The notes under the pieces were generated by a model. It was not told where the DNA came from. It saw only the letters and a list, made by a program, of their open reading frames with translations, and ran no database searches. Below are positions 7,085 through 16,529 of a stretch of 19,128 nt of DNA, piece by piece. This DNA is from Colivicinus sp963607765 (GTDB lineage: Bacteria; Bacillota_I; Bacilli_A; Erysipelotrichales; Erysipelotrichaceae). The position numbers and the translations under genes are program-made. The number at the start of each line of letters is the position of its first letter. Positions within the stretch are counted from its first letter, which is position 1. The stretch lies in NCBI GenBank assembly GCA_963607765.1, contig CAVDDT010000039.1, forward strand, positions 1-19,128. The letters run 5' to 3'.

Positions 7085-10026
7085 TAGTTAGTCTCCTTTT
7101 GACTGTTATCAGCCATCTCAATCGCATCAACAAGTTTAACCTTAAGCATTTGCGAAACACCCCTTTGCTGCATTGTAACACCATATAAAGTATCGCATTG
7201 AGCCATTGTGCCAGGTCTATGTGTAATAATTAAGAATTGAGATATATCACTAAATTTCTTAACATACTTAGCAAATCTTTCAACATTAGCTTGGTCAAGT
7301 GCTGCCTCAACCTCATCAAAGATGATAAGTGGAGAAGGCTTAACTTTAATAATTGTAAATAGTACACATAACGCAATTAAAGTCTTTTCGCCACCAGAAA
7401 ATAATCTAATTGATTTAACTTGTTTACCAGGAGGTTGAACGTCGATGTCAATTCCTGTATTTAAAATATCATTTTCATCCTCAAGAATAAGCTTAGCTCT
7501 ACCACCACCAAATAATGCTTTGAATGTGTCATTAAGATTATCATTAATCTTATCAAAAGTATCTTTGAATTGTTTTTTCATGATTTCATCCATCTCTTCG
7601 ATAGCATCTAAAATCTTATCTCTTGAAGCAATTAAATCATCATAATTCTTCTTCAAAAATTCATAACGCTCATTAATCTCGTTATATTCTTCAGGAGCAG
7701 ACATATTAATATTGCCTAAAGAAGCAATATCATTTCTTAAAGCAAGTACTTCTTCTCTTTCGCCACCAGTAATCTCATACTCGTTATGAGCCAAAGCATA
7801 GTCATAAGTCATTTGATATTCACTAGCAAGTCTACTTAAGTTATTTTCAAGCTTAGTTTCTATAACTGCCCTCTCTTTAGTAATCTTTAAAATACTAGCA
7901 TTAGCACTCTCAGATTGTCTTCTCATTGTACGAAGTTGAGCATCCTTTCGGTCAATCTCAGCGCTTAACTTCATACGCTCATCTCTTTTTAACTTTAAAG
8001 ATGTCGTTAATTCATCTTTAGAAGTGTATGCTTTAGATAAAGCACTAACTAGTTCATCATTAAATGATTCATTAGTAGTAACATTATCAGGATTAATGAG
8101 CTCAAAATCACTCTTTAATTTTTCATACTTAACTCTTTTTACATCAACTAAAGGTTCTATTTGAGCTATATTGATACGCTTTTCTGTAAGTTCTCTTTCG
8201 GTATTGTTTTTTCTTTCAACGATTTCATTAAACTCTTTATTTGCAAGTTCAGCCTTAGCATTTAGAGAAACGATATCATTTTTAGCTCTTTCAAGTTCGC
8301 TTTGTGCAGTAATGATACTAGTTTCATTTTTAACCTTACCACCAGTCATATAACCGCCCTTATGGACAATATCACCATCAAGGGTAACAATCTTATAGTT
8401 ATATTTTAATAAAGCAGCTAAATTATTAGCATTTTCCAAAGTATCGCATACAATGATATTTGCAAGCAAGCTATCTCTTACTAAATCGAATTGTTCCTCA
8501 CATTCGACAAAATCAGCCATAACGCCAATATAGCCATCAGTGTTCTCACAAACGATTAAATCTTCTTGTTTTAACTCATGATCTTTCAATACTGTTAAAG
8601 GTAAGAAAGTAGCTCTACCAGATTTATTCTTTTTCAAGAAATTAATACAATTTCTAGCAGCCTCTTCATCTCTTGTGATAATGTTGTAAGTCGCATTAGC
8701 TAAAGCACTTGCTAAAGCATACTCATATTCTTCAACAGGCAAAATAACCTGTCCTACAACACCTAATACACCATAGAAAGACTTTTGGTTAGACATGATT
8801 GCCTTTACACCAGCTTGCGAATTAGAAGAGAATGGATCTTTTAAGATATTCTCTAAAATAGTAATTCTATTTTGAAGTCTAAAAGCTGCATTATTGCTTT
8901 CTTCTTTCTTTAAAGAAGCATCAGCCAATTTCAAAGCTAATTCGCCAAGATTCTCATTTAATAGATTAAGTTCGCTATTAAGTGTCTCTAATCTATTTAA
9001 ACGATCCTCATATTCAAATTTAGCTTCCTCAAGCATATTCTTAGTTTCGGCAATCTTATCAGCACTAGAGCCCATTTCAATCGCATATTTGCGCTTTTCA
9101 TCAAGTTCTACTTTACGAGTCTCTAATCTTTGAATTTCATTGATTGAATTAACTAATTTTTCTTGTAAAGAAGTAATTTCCTTATCGTAATCTTTTAGCA
9201 ATTGACGCGAAGCTAATAGATTATTCTCATTTACCTGAACACTAGCATTGTTCATTGTTACAGTAGACTCTAAATCAAAAAGATTCTTATCCATTTCATC
9301 TTTTTGCTCGTTATATTGTCTAATTTCATCAACTAAAACAGCAGTTTCAATCTCTTCAAGTCTTTTCTTCTTTTCTCTATATATTTCTGCTTTTCGAGCT
9401 TGTCTTTTTAAAGGACTAACTTGTCTTTCAAGTTCTTGTAAAACATTTAAAGTCTTATCTAGATTTTCCTTAGTACGTTCAAGTCTAGCAATTGACTCCA
9501 TCTTTCTTTTCTTATATTTAGAAACACCAGCTGCCTCTTCAAAGATTCCTCTTCTCTCATATGGTTTAGCATCCGCAAAACCAACAACGTTACCTTGTGA
9601 AATAATCGAAAGAGAATCTTTACCAAGACCTGAATCAAGTATTAAATCAACAACATCTTTAAGTCTTACATTATTGTGGTTAATTAAATATTGAGCATCT
9701 TGTTCAGTGTTATAGATTCTTCTTGTAACCTCGATTTCATCTTCGCTAGAATTTAAAACTCTTTGAGTATTATCAAAAACAAGTGTCACTTCAGCCATGC
9801 TAACAGCTTTTCTACTCTCAGAACCAGCAAAAATGACATCTGTCATCTTGTCACCTCTTAAAGATTTAACACTTTGTTCGCCTAGTACCCAACGTATCGC
9901 ATCAGAAATATTCGATTTTCCACAGCCATTTGGGCCAACGATACCAGTTACTGAACTATCAAAATTTATTACAATTCGATCCGCAAAGCTTTTAAAACCT
10001 TGCATCTCAATGCGTTTTAAAAACAT
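7084..10026 (-). CDS. smc: Chromosome segregation ATPase SMC (short-armed)
   Basis: SMC is the ATPase of bacterial condensin; with ScpA/ScpB it entraps and loops DNA. Residues 1-~165 form the N-terminal half-head with Walker A GPNGCGKS (31-38) and the Q-loop region. A coiled-coil arm runs to ~415. The hinge is ~417-565, beginning YGVLGVVGQV and ending near GGYMTGGKV. The return arm runs to ~830. The C-terminal head has signature FSGGEKTL (Gly878-Glu880) and Walker B LIIFDEVEAALD (Asp904, Glu905). At 980 residues it is about 200 shorter than B. subtilis SMC (~1186), with the loss in the arms; Mollicutes SMCs are similarly short. Both heads and hinge look intact, so it should be functional. GGGAG precedes the ATG by 11 nt. 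rnc, often upstream, is replaced by a MATE gene. Confidence 0.97.
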   Translation of the reverse strand: MFLKRIEMQGFKSFADRIVINFDSSVTGIVGPNGCGKSNISDAIRWVLGEQSVKSLRGDKMTDVIFAGSESRKAVSMAEVTLVFDNTQRVLNSSEDEIEVTRRIYNTEQDAQYLINHNNVRLKDVVDLILDSGLGKDSLSIISQGNVVGFADAKPYERRGIFEEAAGVSKYKKRKMESIARLERTKENLDKTLNVLQELERQVSPLKRQARKAEIYREKKKRLEEIETAVLVDEIRQYNEQKDEMDKNLFDLESTVTMNNASVQVNENNLLASRQLLKDYDKEITSLQEKLVNSINEIQRLETRKVELDEKRKYAIEMGSSADKIAETKNMLEEAKFEYEDRLNRLETLNSELNLLNENLGELALKLADASLKKEESNNAAFRLQNRITILENILKDPFSSNSQAGVKAIMSNQKSFYGVLGVVGQVILPVEEYEYALASALANATYNIITRDEEAARNCINFLKKNKSGRATFLPLTVLKDHELKQEDLIVCENTDGYIGVMADFVECEEQFDLVRDSLLANIIVCDTLENANNLAALLKYNYKIVTLDGDIVHKGGYMTGGKVKNETSIITAQSELERAKNDIVSLNAKAELANKEFNEIVERKNNTERELTEKRINIAQIEPLVDVKRVKYEKLKSDFELINPDNVTTNESFNDELVSALSKAYTSKDELTTSLKLKRDERMKLSAEIDRKDAQLRTMRRQSESANASILKITKERAVIETKLENNLSRLASEYQMTYDYALAHNEYEITGGEREEVLALRNDIASLGNINMSAPEEYNEINERYEFLKKNYDDLIASRDKILDAIEEMDEIMKKQFKDTFDKINDNLNDTFKALFGGGRAKLILEDENDILNTGIDIDVQPPGKQVKSIRLFSGGEKTLIALCVLFTIIKVKPSPLIIFDEVEAALDQANVERFAKYVKKFSDISQFLIITHRPGTMAQCDTLYGVTMQQRGVSQMLKVKLVDAIEMADNSQKETN

Positions 10027-10059
10027 TAATTTATTTTCTCCCTAAAATATTATACAAGA

Positions 10060-11436
10060 TTAAGCCTCTTTTATAGTAAGGTTTTTAACCCACTTTTCTT
10101 TTCTTAACATTCTAAAGGCAACACAAGCTTTAACAAGATCGCTACATTGACCAATTATATAAACTAACAATACAGGAATATCCGTAAGATAAGCACATAT
10201 CGCAATAATAGGAATTGCGAATACCCACATAAAACAAGAATCCATAAGCATTGTATTTCTTGTGTCTCCACCAGTTCTAAGCGTAAAGAAACATTGTACA
10301 TTAAAGACATAAACAATAAAGAATATTCCCATAACTCTTATAAACCCTTGTGCTATTTTAATTGATTCAGCTGATACTTTTGAATATAAGCATGGGATTA
10401 AAAATGAAGATGAAGCTAGTAAACAGCCAAAGAATACCGACAACATCATCACAAAACATAATAGCTTATAGGCATTGTCTTTAGCCTTATCTAACTTATT
10501 AGCACCTAGATTTGTTCCTACTAAAACTGTAGTACAGGTAGCCATACCAGCAATTAAAATGCTAAATAAATCATATATAGTCTCAGCAATTGAATAAGCT
10601 GTATTCGCATTGGCTCCCCTGTTTGAATAACATTTAAGTATTGTAGTATATCCAAATTGCCATAAAACTTCATTAATGGTAAGTGGAATAGCCTTAACAA
10701 TAATTCGCTTAGAAAGTTCTTTATCAATCTTAAATAGATCTTTAAGGCTTGTTTTAAACTTGCAATCATATTTATGTAAACAATAGAAATATAGAATCAT
10801 TTCTATAATTCTTGCGATTAAGGTTGCAATAGCTGCTCCCTTTACCCCTAACATAGGAAAACCAAGATTGCCAAAAATTAATAAATAATTTAAAACAAGA
10901 TTAACAATTAAACTTACAAAAGAAATTCTAACTGGAACTCTTGTTATGCCTGTTGATCTTAAAGCTTGAGAAGTAGCCAATGAAAAGATCAATGGCAAAT
11001 ATGATAAACATGCAATTTTTAAATATTTCGTGCCTTCAACAACGATATTTTCATCACTAATAATATATCCAATAATTGTAGATGGGAAAAATAGCGCAAG
11101 CAAGAAGTAGATGATGCATATTAAATATGAAGCACATAATGAAAAACGATATGTTTGTTTCATATGTTCATAATCTTCAGCACCATTAAATTGTGATAAA
11201 AAGATAATACATGACATTATTAAACCGTTTATTGAAAACTGCACTAAATTGTAGTACCTGTTACAACAAGAAACAGCACTAACAGCTACATCTCCTAGTT
11301 CTCCTACCATTAAGTTATCAACTAGATTTACACTAGCTACAATCAATTGTTGAAACATCAATGGAATAGCGAGCTTAATAAAAGTCTTCATTAGCTCTTT
11401 GTCTTTTAAAGTCTTCTTAAAATATTCTAAAAACAT
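10060..11436 (-). CDS. MATE family efflux transporter
   Basis: This membrane exporter of the multidrug and toxic compound extrusion family uses a Na+ or H+ gradient; the substrate cannot be predicted. At 458 residues with about a dozen hydrophobic segments in two related halves, it has the usual MATE architecture. Family phrases are visible: IPLMFQQLIVASVNLVDNLM in helix 1, FLSQFNGAEDYEHMKQ, NYLLIFGNLGFPMLGVKGAA at mid-protein, and in the second half LVGTNLGANKLDKAK. The ATG at 11436 is 2 nt from the stop of the U32 gene and has no clear Shine-Dalgarno sequence, so translation is probably coupled. A start at Met16 (11391), still before helix 1, is an alternative. The gene separates smc from the genes upstream; the 33-nt gap to smc carries only its ribosome binding site. 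Confidence 0.93.
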   Translation of the reverse strand: MFLEYFKKTLKDKELMKTFIKLAIPLMFQQLIVASVNLVDNLMVGELGDVAVSAVSCCNRYYNLVQFSINGLIMSCIIFLSQFNGAEDYEHMKQTYRFSLCASYLICIIYFLLALFFPSTIIGYIISDENIVVEGTKYLKIACLSYLPLIFSLATSQALRSTGITRVPVRISFVSLIVNLVLNYLLIFGNLGFPMLGVKGAAIATLIARIIEMILYFYCLHKYDCKFKTSLKDLFKIDKELSKRIIVKAIPLTINEVLWQFGYTTILKCYSNRGANANTAYSIAETIYDLFSILIAGMATCTTVLVGTNLGANKLDKAKDNAYKLLCFVMMLSVFFGCLLASSSFLIPCLYSKVSAESIKIAQGFIRVMGIFFIVYVFNVQCFFTLRTGGDTRNTMLMDSCFMWVFAIPIIAICAYLTDIPVLLVYIIGQCSDLVKACVAFRMLRKEKWVKNLTIKEA

Positions 11437-11438
11437 AA

Positions 11439-13475
11439 CTATTTAATTATAAAAGAATTCACTAAAGAAATATCGTTCTCATTAACATGTGGATTATGTT
11501 CAATTATTTCAATATGATCATCATAAAATTTTAAATCATAAATATTAGTTCCATCACTAAGCTTATATGAATCATTATCGATATACTTAATAAAAGGATT
11601 ACGTTTTAGATACATCAAGGTTCTCTTACCACTTCTTAAAACATATGGTCTAATTGTGACATTATTTCTCATCTTATAGCCATCAATTAATAATTTTATA
11701 CTGTTATTTGATAATTCACTACTTAAGATAATCTTTTTAAAACCTAATCTTAATAGTAATTCATAAGCATAAGAGTTACACACATTCAAAGTATAGTAAG
11801 CAATCTTATCGCCATCATTTAATAGTCCACCAAACTCAGTTACTACATTGGTCTTATAGATACCATCAATATTAATAACACTATCTTTAAAGCCATCAGT
11901 TTCAATTAGTTCATCATGAATATCATCATATTCAATATCATCTAACTTAAGTCTTTCTATTTGTGGACGTTTATAAGAAAGATAGAACTCTTCAACAAAC
12001 CCATCATAGAATTTTCTTCTAATTTCATTAATCATACTTTTAGGCATAAAGGCATTGCCAACAACACAATCAAATTTGTTTAAGTAAAATGGATATTCAT
12101 TAAATTTAGAAAAGATATCTTTTAAAGTATCTTTACTAATTGGTGCCTTTAAAGCAGTATCAGGCTTATTATTGAAGGTTTGTTCATACTCAAAATCATC
12201 TAATTTACCATAAACATAAACATTCTGATTTTCAATAAACCTAATCTTAACATCAATAGGCCTTTTCTTTAATTCATAATTATTGATACTTTCTTCTAGT
12301 TTATAGTCTAATGTTTTAACGACAACATCGCCCCTACATACATAACTATCAACTTTAACTTTAATAATTTCATTTTTATATGCTTTAGAAACATACTTTT
12401 TATTAACCATTAAAGTATTTAAAATCTTTCCTGTATCTTTTTTATTGTTGATGATTCTAATGCCATCAAATTGATTTACATCCTTAAAAAGTCTAATTAG
12501 ACAATAGCCATCTTTATAATCGATTACCTTGCCTATCTCTTTGCCCATATGATTAGGCCTTTTATTCCCAAAGATGTCCGCATCATTATCTAACAAATAA
12601 CTATTGGTAAAGCCTCTATTAAAAACGCTTAATAGATCATCATATTTTTCTTTGCTTAAAACGTATTTCTCATTATTATAATAAGCATCAATAGCTTCTC
12701 TATAGACTTTGGTGACAAGACCTACATAAGCTGGAGATTTTAGTCTTCCTTCAATCTTAAAAGAAGAAACACCCGCCTCTATTAAAGAAGGAATATCATT
12801 TAGAAGAAACATATCTTTAGGACTCAATAGATAATCTGTATCAGTTTCCACTTTATTATTGTTTTTATCTAATAATTGATATTTTAAGCGGCAACATTGA
12901 GCACACATGCCTTTATTAGCGCTTCTATCTTTTGATACAGCAGACATAAGACATTGGCCAGAATAAGAAACACAAATTGCCCCATGAATGAAACATTCAA
13001 TCTCAATGTCTTGTTTACATGCTTCCTTTATAAAATCAAGAGTGCTTTCTCTTGCGACTACTGCTTTTCTAAACCCAAGTTTCTTAGCGTTTCTTACTCC
13101 ACTTAAATTATGAATATGCATTTGTGTAGAAGCATGTAAAGGAAAATCGGGTAATTCTTTCTTTAAACGATAGAATAATCCTAAATCTTGAATGATAAGT
13201 GCATCTACACTATGATCATATGCCCATCTGGCCTCATTTAAGGCATTATCTAGCTCGTTTTCATTTAAAAGAGTATTAATAGTCATATAAACCTTAACAC
13301 CTCTTAAATGGCAATATTTTACCGCCTCATCTAATTGTTTGTGGTCAAAGTTATTCGCAAAAGCTCTAGCCGAAAAAGATGTACCACCAAGGTACACCGC
13401 ATCAGCACCATAATTTACGGCTGCCTTTAAAGCCTCAAAGCTTCCAGCCGGAGATAATAATTCTACTTTTTTCAT
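11439..13475 (-). CDS. U32 family peptidase-like protein (probable RNA hydroxylase type)
   Basis: Members of family U32 were named as collagenase-like peptidases, but E. coli TrhP and RlhA are now known to hydroxylate tRNA U34 and 23S rRNA C2501. The N-terminal half is a TIM-barrel-like domain starting VELLSPAGSFEALKAAVNYG. The U32 signature is present: ECFIHGAICVSYSGQC (160-175) followed by RSANKGMCAQCCR (184-196). Cys168, Cys175, Cys191 and Cys194 or Cys195 fit the family's conserved cysteine set thought to hold an Fe-S cluster. With 678 residues it is a long-form member, near RlhA (~650) and longer than TrhP. The C-terminal half (~300-678) is less conserved and likely binds substrate. The gene overlaps holA by 4 nt (ATGA type). 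tRNA versus rRNA substrate is not decided by the sequence. Confidence 0.9.
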   Translation of the reverse strand: MKKVELLSPAGSFEALKAAVNYGADAVYLGGTSFSARAFANNFDHKQLDEAVKYCHLRGVKVYMTINTLLNENELDNALNEARWAYDHSVDALIIQDLGLFYRLKKELPDFPLHASTQMHIHNLSGVRNAKKLGFRKAVVARESTLDFIKEACKQDIEIECFIHGAICVSYSGQCLMSAVSKDRSANKGMCAQCCRLKYQLLDKNNNKVETDTDYLLSPKDMFLLNDIPSLIEAGVSSFKIEGRLKSPAYVGLVTKVYREAIDAYYNNEKYVLSKEKYDDLLSVFNRGFTNSYLLDNDADIFGNKRPNHMGKEIGKVIDYKDGYCLIRLFKDVNQFDGIRIINNKKDTGKILNTLMVNKKYVSKAYKNEIIKVKVDSYVCRGDVVVKTLDYKLEESINNYELKKRPIDVKIRFIENQNVYVYGKLDDFEYEQTFNNKPDTALKAPISKDTLKDIFSKFNEYPFYLNKFDCVVGNAFMPKSMINEIRRKFYDGFVEEFYLSYKRPQIERLKLDDIEYDDIHDELIETDGFKDSVINIDGIYKTNVVTEFGGLLNDGDKIAYYTLNVCNSYAYELLLRLGFKKIILSSELSNNSIKLLIDGYKMRNNVTIRPYVLRSGKRTLMYLKRNPFIKYIDNDSYKLSDGTNIYDLKFYDDHIEIIEHNPHVNENDISLVNSFIIK

Positions 13476-14410
13476 ACAATCATACTAGAAATAAATAATT
13501 CCAATTTTAATTTATCAGCGATATCATTATTGCTTTTAGTCTTAATATCAAGTTGGCACAATTTATTAAGCAAAGGCATAATATCTTTTCTTTTAAGATA
13601 ACCTAGCTTATCTAAACATAATTTAATACGATAAGGCTTGCTACTTGTTTTATAGGCTATCGTATCAATGCTATCACCTATAGAATCATAATAAGATACT
13701 TCATATAAGAAACGAAGTTGAGAAGCAAGCAAGGCAATTAAACCATTAATATTATTATCATTAGCTAATATTCTATTAACAAGTCTAGTTGACTCACTAA
13801 TCTTTTTAGTAGTAAGTGCATTAATTAAATCAAAGACATTTTCTTCATCAGAACTTGTACACAAACTATACATGACATCCAAATCAATCTTATCAGGATA
13901 CAACTTTAATATTTCAATGTTTTGTTTAAATAATGTTAAAGAGTTATTACAAATATTAACGAGCTCATTTAGCACACTCTTATCTAAGCTAAGCTTAGCT
14001 TCTTTACACATCGAAGCACAATAACTATAGAAGTTTTTAGGATCAATGCTTAAGGAAATCACATTCGCATTACTTGAAATATCCTTATAAACCTTTAAAG
14101 TCTTTTTAAAGTTATCATCATAAGTATAGAAAACCAAATCATTTTCATACACTGGACTCTTGCAATATTCAACAAGTCTATCAAGTCCTTTATCTTCAAC
14201 TTTGTTTTTTAAAAAGACAGGATCTTTAACTAAAACAATGGACGCACTAGAAAAAAGTCCTACACTTGTACAAGATTCTAAGACTTCTTCATAAGAAAAG
14301 TTCTTACTTAAACCATCAATCTTAATAACCTCTCCACCATTTTTTGAAATAAGTTCATTAAGTTTTTCATCAATTAAGTAAGATTCTTTTCCACTAACTA
14401 TATAAATCAA
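13472..14410 (-). CDS. holA: DNA polymerase III subunit delta
   Basis: HolA is the delta subunit of the clamp loader; it opens the beta sliding clamp during replication. It has 312 residues, a little under the usual 340-350. The N-terminus (IYIVSGKESYLIDEKLNEL) matches the family start, followed by the typical SVGLFSSASIVLVKDP segment (~50-65) at the clamp-binding face, an AAA+-like middle and an all-helical C-terminal domain (LASQLRFLYEV, LCLDKLGYLKRK). The start is a TTG at 14410 with GAGG 8 nt upstream inside the end of pilO; the protein start fits homologues, so I accept the non-ATG start. holA lies directly behind pilus genes and overlaps the U32 gene. The family is divergent, but several motifs agree. 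Confidence 0.88.
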   Translation of the reverse strand: MIYIVSGKESYLIDEKLNELISKNGGEVIKIDGLSKNFSYEEVLESCTSVGLFSSASIVLVKDPVFLKNKVEDKGLDRLVEYCKSPVYENDLVFYTYDDNFKKTLKVYKDISSNANVISLSIDPKNFYSYCASMCKEAKLSLDKSVLNELVNICNNSLTLFKQNIEILKLYPDKIDLDVMYSLCTSSDEENVFDLINALTTKKISESTRLVNRILANDNNINGLIALLASQLRFLYEVSYYDSIGDSIDTIAYKTSSKPYRIKLCLDKLGYLKRKDIMPLLNKLCQLDIKTKSNNDIADKLKLELFISSMIV

Positions 14411-14995
14411 TTATTGTTCCTCAACAACAGTTAAACCACTTGTATCACTCGCACCTGTAGTAGTCTCATAAAAAGTGACTTGTAAGTTAACTGTAATCTC
14501 GCTTGTTGTAGATAAATTATTATTATCACTACCAGACATCGATAAAGAAGTGATAATGCATCTATATCTAAGACCAGATATATTTGATACTAATGTTTTA
14601 GCTAATTCATAACTGTTTGTCTTAAAAGAAACAGACGCATTTCTTCTAACAATTGTCCCATCAAGTGTAGGCTCACTCCAACTAATTGAAACATTATCCA
14701 CTTTACCATTAAAGACATTAGCTAAAGCATTGATTTCATTTGCTAGATTATTGTAAGTAGCGATTTCACCATAAGTATCGCTAGAATGCTTACTAATATA
14801 GTCTTCCATATTCTTTTTCTTAGTAGCCTTTAAAGTTAACACATTAAGTTCATCGGCAATGCCGCTAGAATTATACAAAGACTTAGCCTCATTATAATTT
14901 TTAACGATAACTTGATAATAAAGAATGCCTAAAGCCAAAACAGTAGCGATAAGAATAAGAATAATTTCTCTTAAAGAAAATTTATGTTTAAGCAT
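14411..14995 (-). CDS. PilO-like type IV pilus inner-membrane assembly protein
   Basis: PilO-type proteins dimerise with PilN and form the periplasm-facing (here outside-facing) part of the alignment complex that couples pilins to the motor. The 194 residues start with a short cytoplasmic end, one membrane helix at ~9-29 (IILILIATVLALGILYYQVI), a coiled-coil (~30-90) and a ferredoxin-like C-terminal domain whose strands read SFKTNSYELAKTLVSNISG and STTSEITVNLQVTFY. This order, size and position after pilM-pilN define the assignment; sequence identity to known PilO is low. The ATG overlaps the pilN stop by one nt (TAATG). It ends VVEEQ, within which lies the ribosome binding site of holA. Confidence 0.75.
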   Translation of the reverse strand: MLKHKFSLREIILILIATVLALGILYYQVIVKNYNEAKSLYNSSGIADELNVLTLKATKKKNMEDYISKHSSDTYGEIATYNNLANEINALANVFNGKVDNVSISWSEPTLDGTIVRRNASVSFKTNSYELAKTLVSNISGLRYRCIITSLSMSGSDNNNLSTTSEITVNLQVTFYETTTGASDTSGLTVVEEQ

Positions 14996-15591
14996 TAGTT
15001 ATTACCTCCATCTAAATCTGCAAAAGTAATTAATATTTCAGCAGTAACTAGTTGATTATTATCACTATCAGACAATGTTCTATTGATAGTAACATAATGA
15101 GTTCTCTCATCATTTTGAAGAATGGCTAATACCTTAGAAATAGTATTTAAATCAGTAACATCTGTATAAACATTTACTTCATTAGAACTAATGGTGAAGT
15201 TCTTGATAGAAACATATGGAGTAACATCATCATCTAGTAGCTTAATGATGTCCGTTCTATTTAAACAGTTCTTTTCACTATCAGTTAAAAATTCACCAAC
15301 TAGCTCATTATATTTAGATTCAACTTCATCATAGTCACTTAGTTCTTCGTTTAAAGAATCAAGTTGACTCTTGCTAGACTCATAGGCATTGATTAGCTCG
15401 TTTGTCTTGGAAATCTTATCAATTACACAAAATTTAGTAAATACGCAAAGCAACAACAAGAACACCACAAATAAGATAATCGATACTTTATTAGTTTTTT
15501 CTTCCTTGTCACTAACAAAGTTCATACTCTTCTTGCTTGGAAGTAAATCTCTTCCTAATTTAATTTCTTTTGAAAGTACATTATTTGCCAT
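14995..15591 (-). CDS. PilN-like type IV pilus inner-membrane assembly protein
   Basis: PilN bridges cytoplasmic PilM and membrane PilO. The cytoplasmic N-terminus reads SKEIKLGRDLLP, fitting the INLLP-type motif that binds the PilM groove. One membrane helix follows at ~36-56 (VSIILFVVFLLLLCVFTKFC), then a coiled coil (SQLDSLNEELSDYDEVESKY) and a PilN/PilO-type C-terminal domain ending AEILITFADLD. I choose the ATG at 15591 (198 residues) because GGAGG lies 7 nt upstream (15599-15603), within the last codons of pilM; a frame extension to 15615 adds eight residues with no benefit. The gene starts 2 nt after the pilM stop. Assignment rests on the membrane layout, the DLLP motif and gene order. 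Confidence 0.78.
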   Translation of the reverse strand: MANNVLSKEIKLGRDLLPSKKSMNFVSDKEEKTNKVSIILFVVFLLLLCVFTKFCVIDKISKTNELINAYESSKSQLDSLNEELSDYDEVESKYNELVGEFLTDSEKNCLNRTDIIKLLDDDVTPYVSIKNFTISSNEVNVYTDVTDLNTISKVLAILQNDERTHYVTINRTLSDSDNNQLVTAEILITFADLDGGNN

Positions 15592-15593
15592 AA

Positions 15594-16520
15594 CTAGTCC
15601 TCCAAAGCTCCACAAGCATCTAAGACATCAAGCATATCTTCTCCCTCAAATAAGTATGAAACAGGCTTAACATCAATTGGACATGCATGTTCAAGAACAC
15701 TAATAAATTTTTCAAAGTGACTACCACCGCCATAATAGTATAAAGTCTCTAATTTATTATCTCTATTCTCATATGTATAGTAATTAATCGCACGAGCAAT
15801 CTTAACACTAATATCCTCATAATAATCAATAATCTTTTGATTATTTAATACTTCATCATTTTCCTTTAAAAATTTTAAAGCAGTATGACTATCGCAGAAC
15901 TTAATCTCACTTACAATATCACACATATCCTTAACACCATTTTCAAGATTTCTACCAGCATTAAAGTAATAATTATTGTAGATATCAATTCGAGTATGAC
16001 TATATCCTAAATCAAGAAAACCAACATCACCTGAATTATCTGTTTTTCTAAGCAAATTACTAATAGCTAATTGACGAGGCAATGCCTTAACTAGTTTTAG
16101 TCCAGCTGTAGTAAACATTTCACTATATTTTTCAATTAAACTTTTTTCAACAGCGGCAGCTAATAGTTCGAGTCCATCACTGTTGTCAATTACGGCATAA
16201 TCATATAGATAATCATCTTTATTGTTTCCAACAAGTTCTTTAAATTCATAAGGAAGATTAACCATCAATTGTTTTTCATTCATCTTAGGCATATGAAGTC
16301 TATTTAAGAAAACATTTTCATCAGGAATAATTAAACAAACATTCTTTTGTTTAATGCCATTTTCCTTAACTGTTTCCTTAATCAAATCAGCCATCGCATC
16401 AAAAGTGACTAAAGAGCCATCTTTAACCGCATTATCAGGTGTATCAATTGTTAGGCAAGAATCATTAAACACAAATTTAATAACACTATCGCCAATATCA
16501 ATTCCAAGTTTATTCTTCAT
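15594..16520 (-). CDS. pilM: PilM-like actin-fold ATPase of type IV pilus assembly
   Basis: PilM is a cytoplasmic FtsA/actin-like ATP-binding protein that links the PilN tail to the pilus motor. It has 308 residues. Phosphate loop 1 is GIDIGDSVIKFV at the N-terminus. PDENVFLNRLHMPKM followed by VNLPYEFKELV (~70-95) matches PilM's 1C-region pattern. Phosphate loop 2 is VGFLDLGYSHTRIDIY (~168-183), and YYYGGGSHFEKF (~263-274) is the adenosine-binding turn. A strong AGGGGG Shine-Dalgarno sequence precedes the ATG. The gene is 9 nt after pilD and its 3' end carries the pilN ribosome binding site. PilM is usually about 340-370 residues, so this is a slightly compact form. Confidence 0.88.
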   Translation of the reverse strand: MKNKLGIDIGDSVIKFVFNDSCLTIDTPDNAVKDGSLVTFDAMADLIKETVKENGIKQKNVCLIIPDENVFLNRLHMPKMNEKQLMVNLPYEFKELVGNNKDDYLYDYAVIDNSDGLELLAAAVEKSLIEKYSEMFTTAGLKLVKALPRQLAISNLLRKTDNSGDVGFLDLGYSHTRIDIYNNYYFNAGRNLENGVKDMCDIVSEIKFCDSHTALKFLKENDEVLNNQKIIDYYEDISVKIARAINYYTYENRDNKLETLYYYGGGSHFEKFISVLEHACPIDVKPVSYLFEGEDMLDVLDACGALED

Positions 16521-16529
16521 AAGACCCCC

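Noticed and set aside
15592..15615. Upstream start for pilN adding MWSFGGLV
   Set aside because: These codons overlap the end of pilM, and the GGAGG ribosome binding site lies inside them at the right distance from the ATG at 15591.
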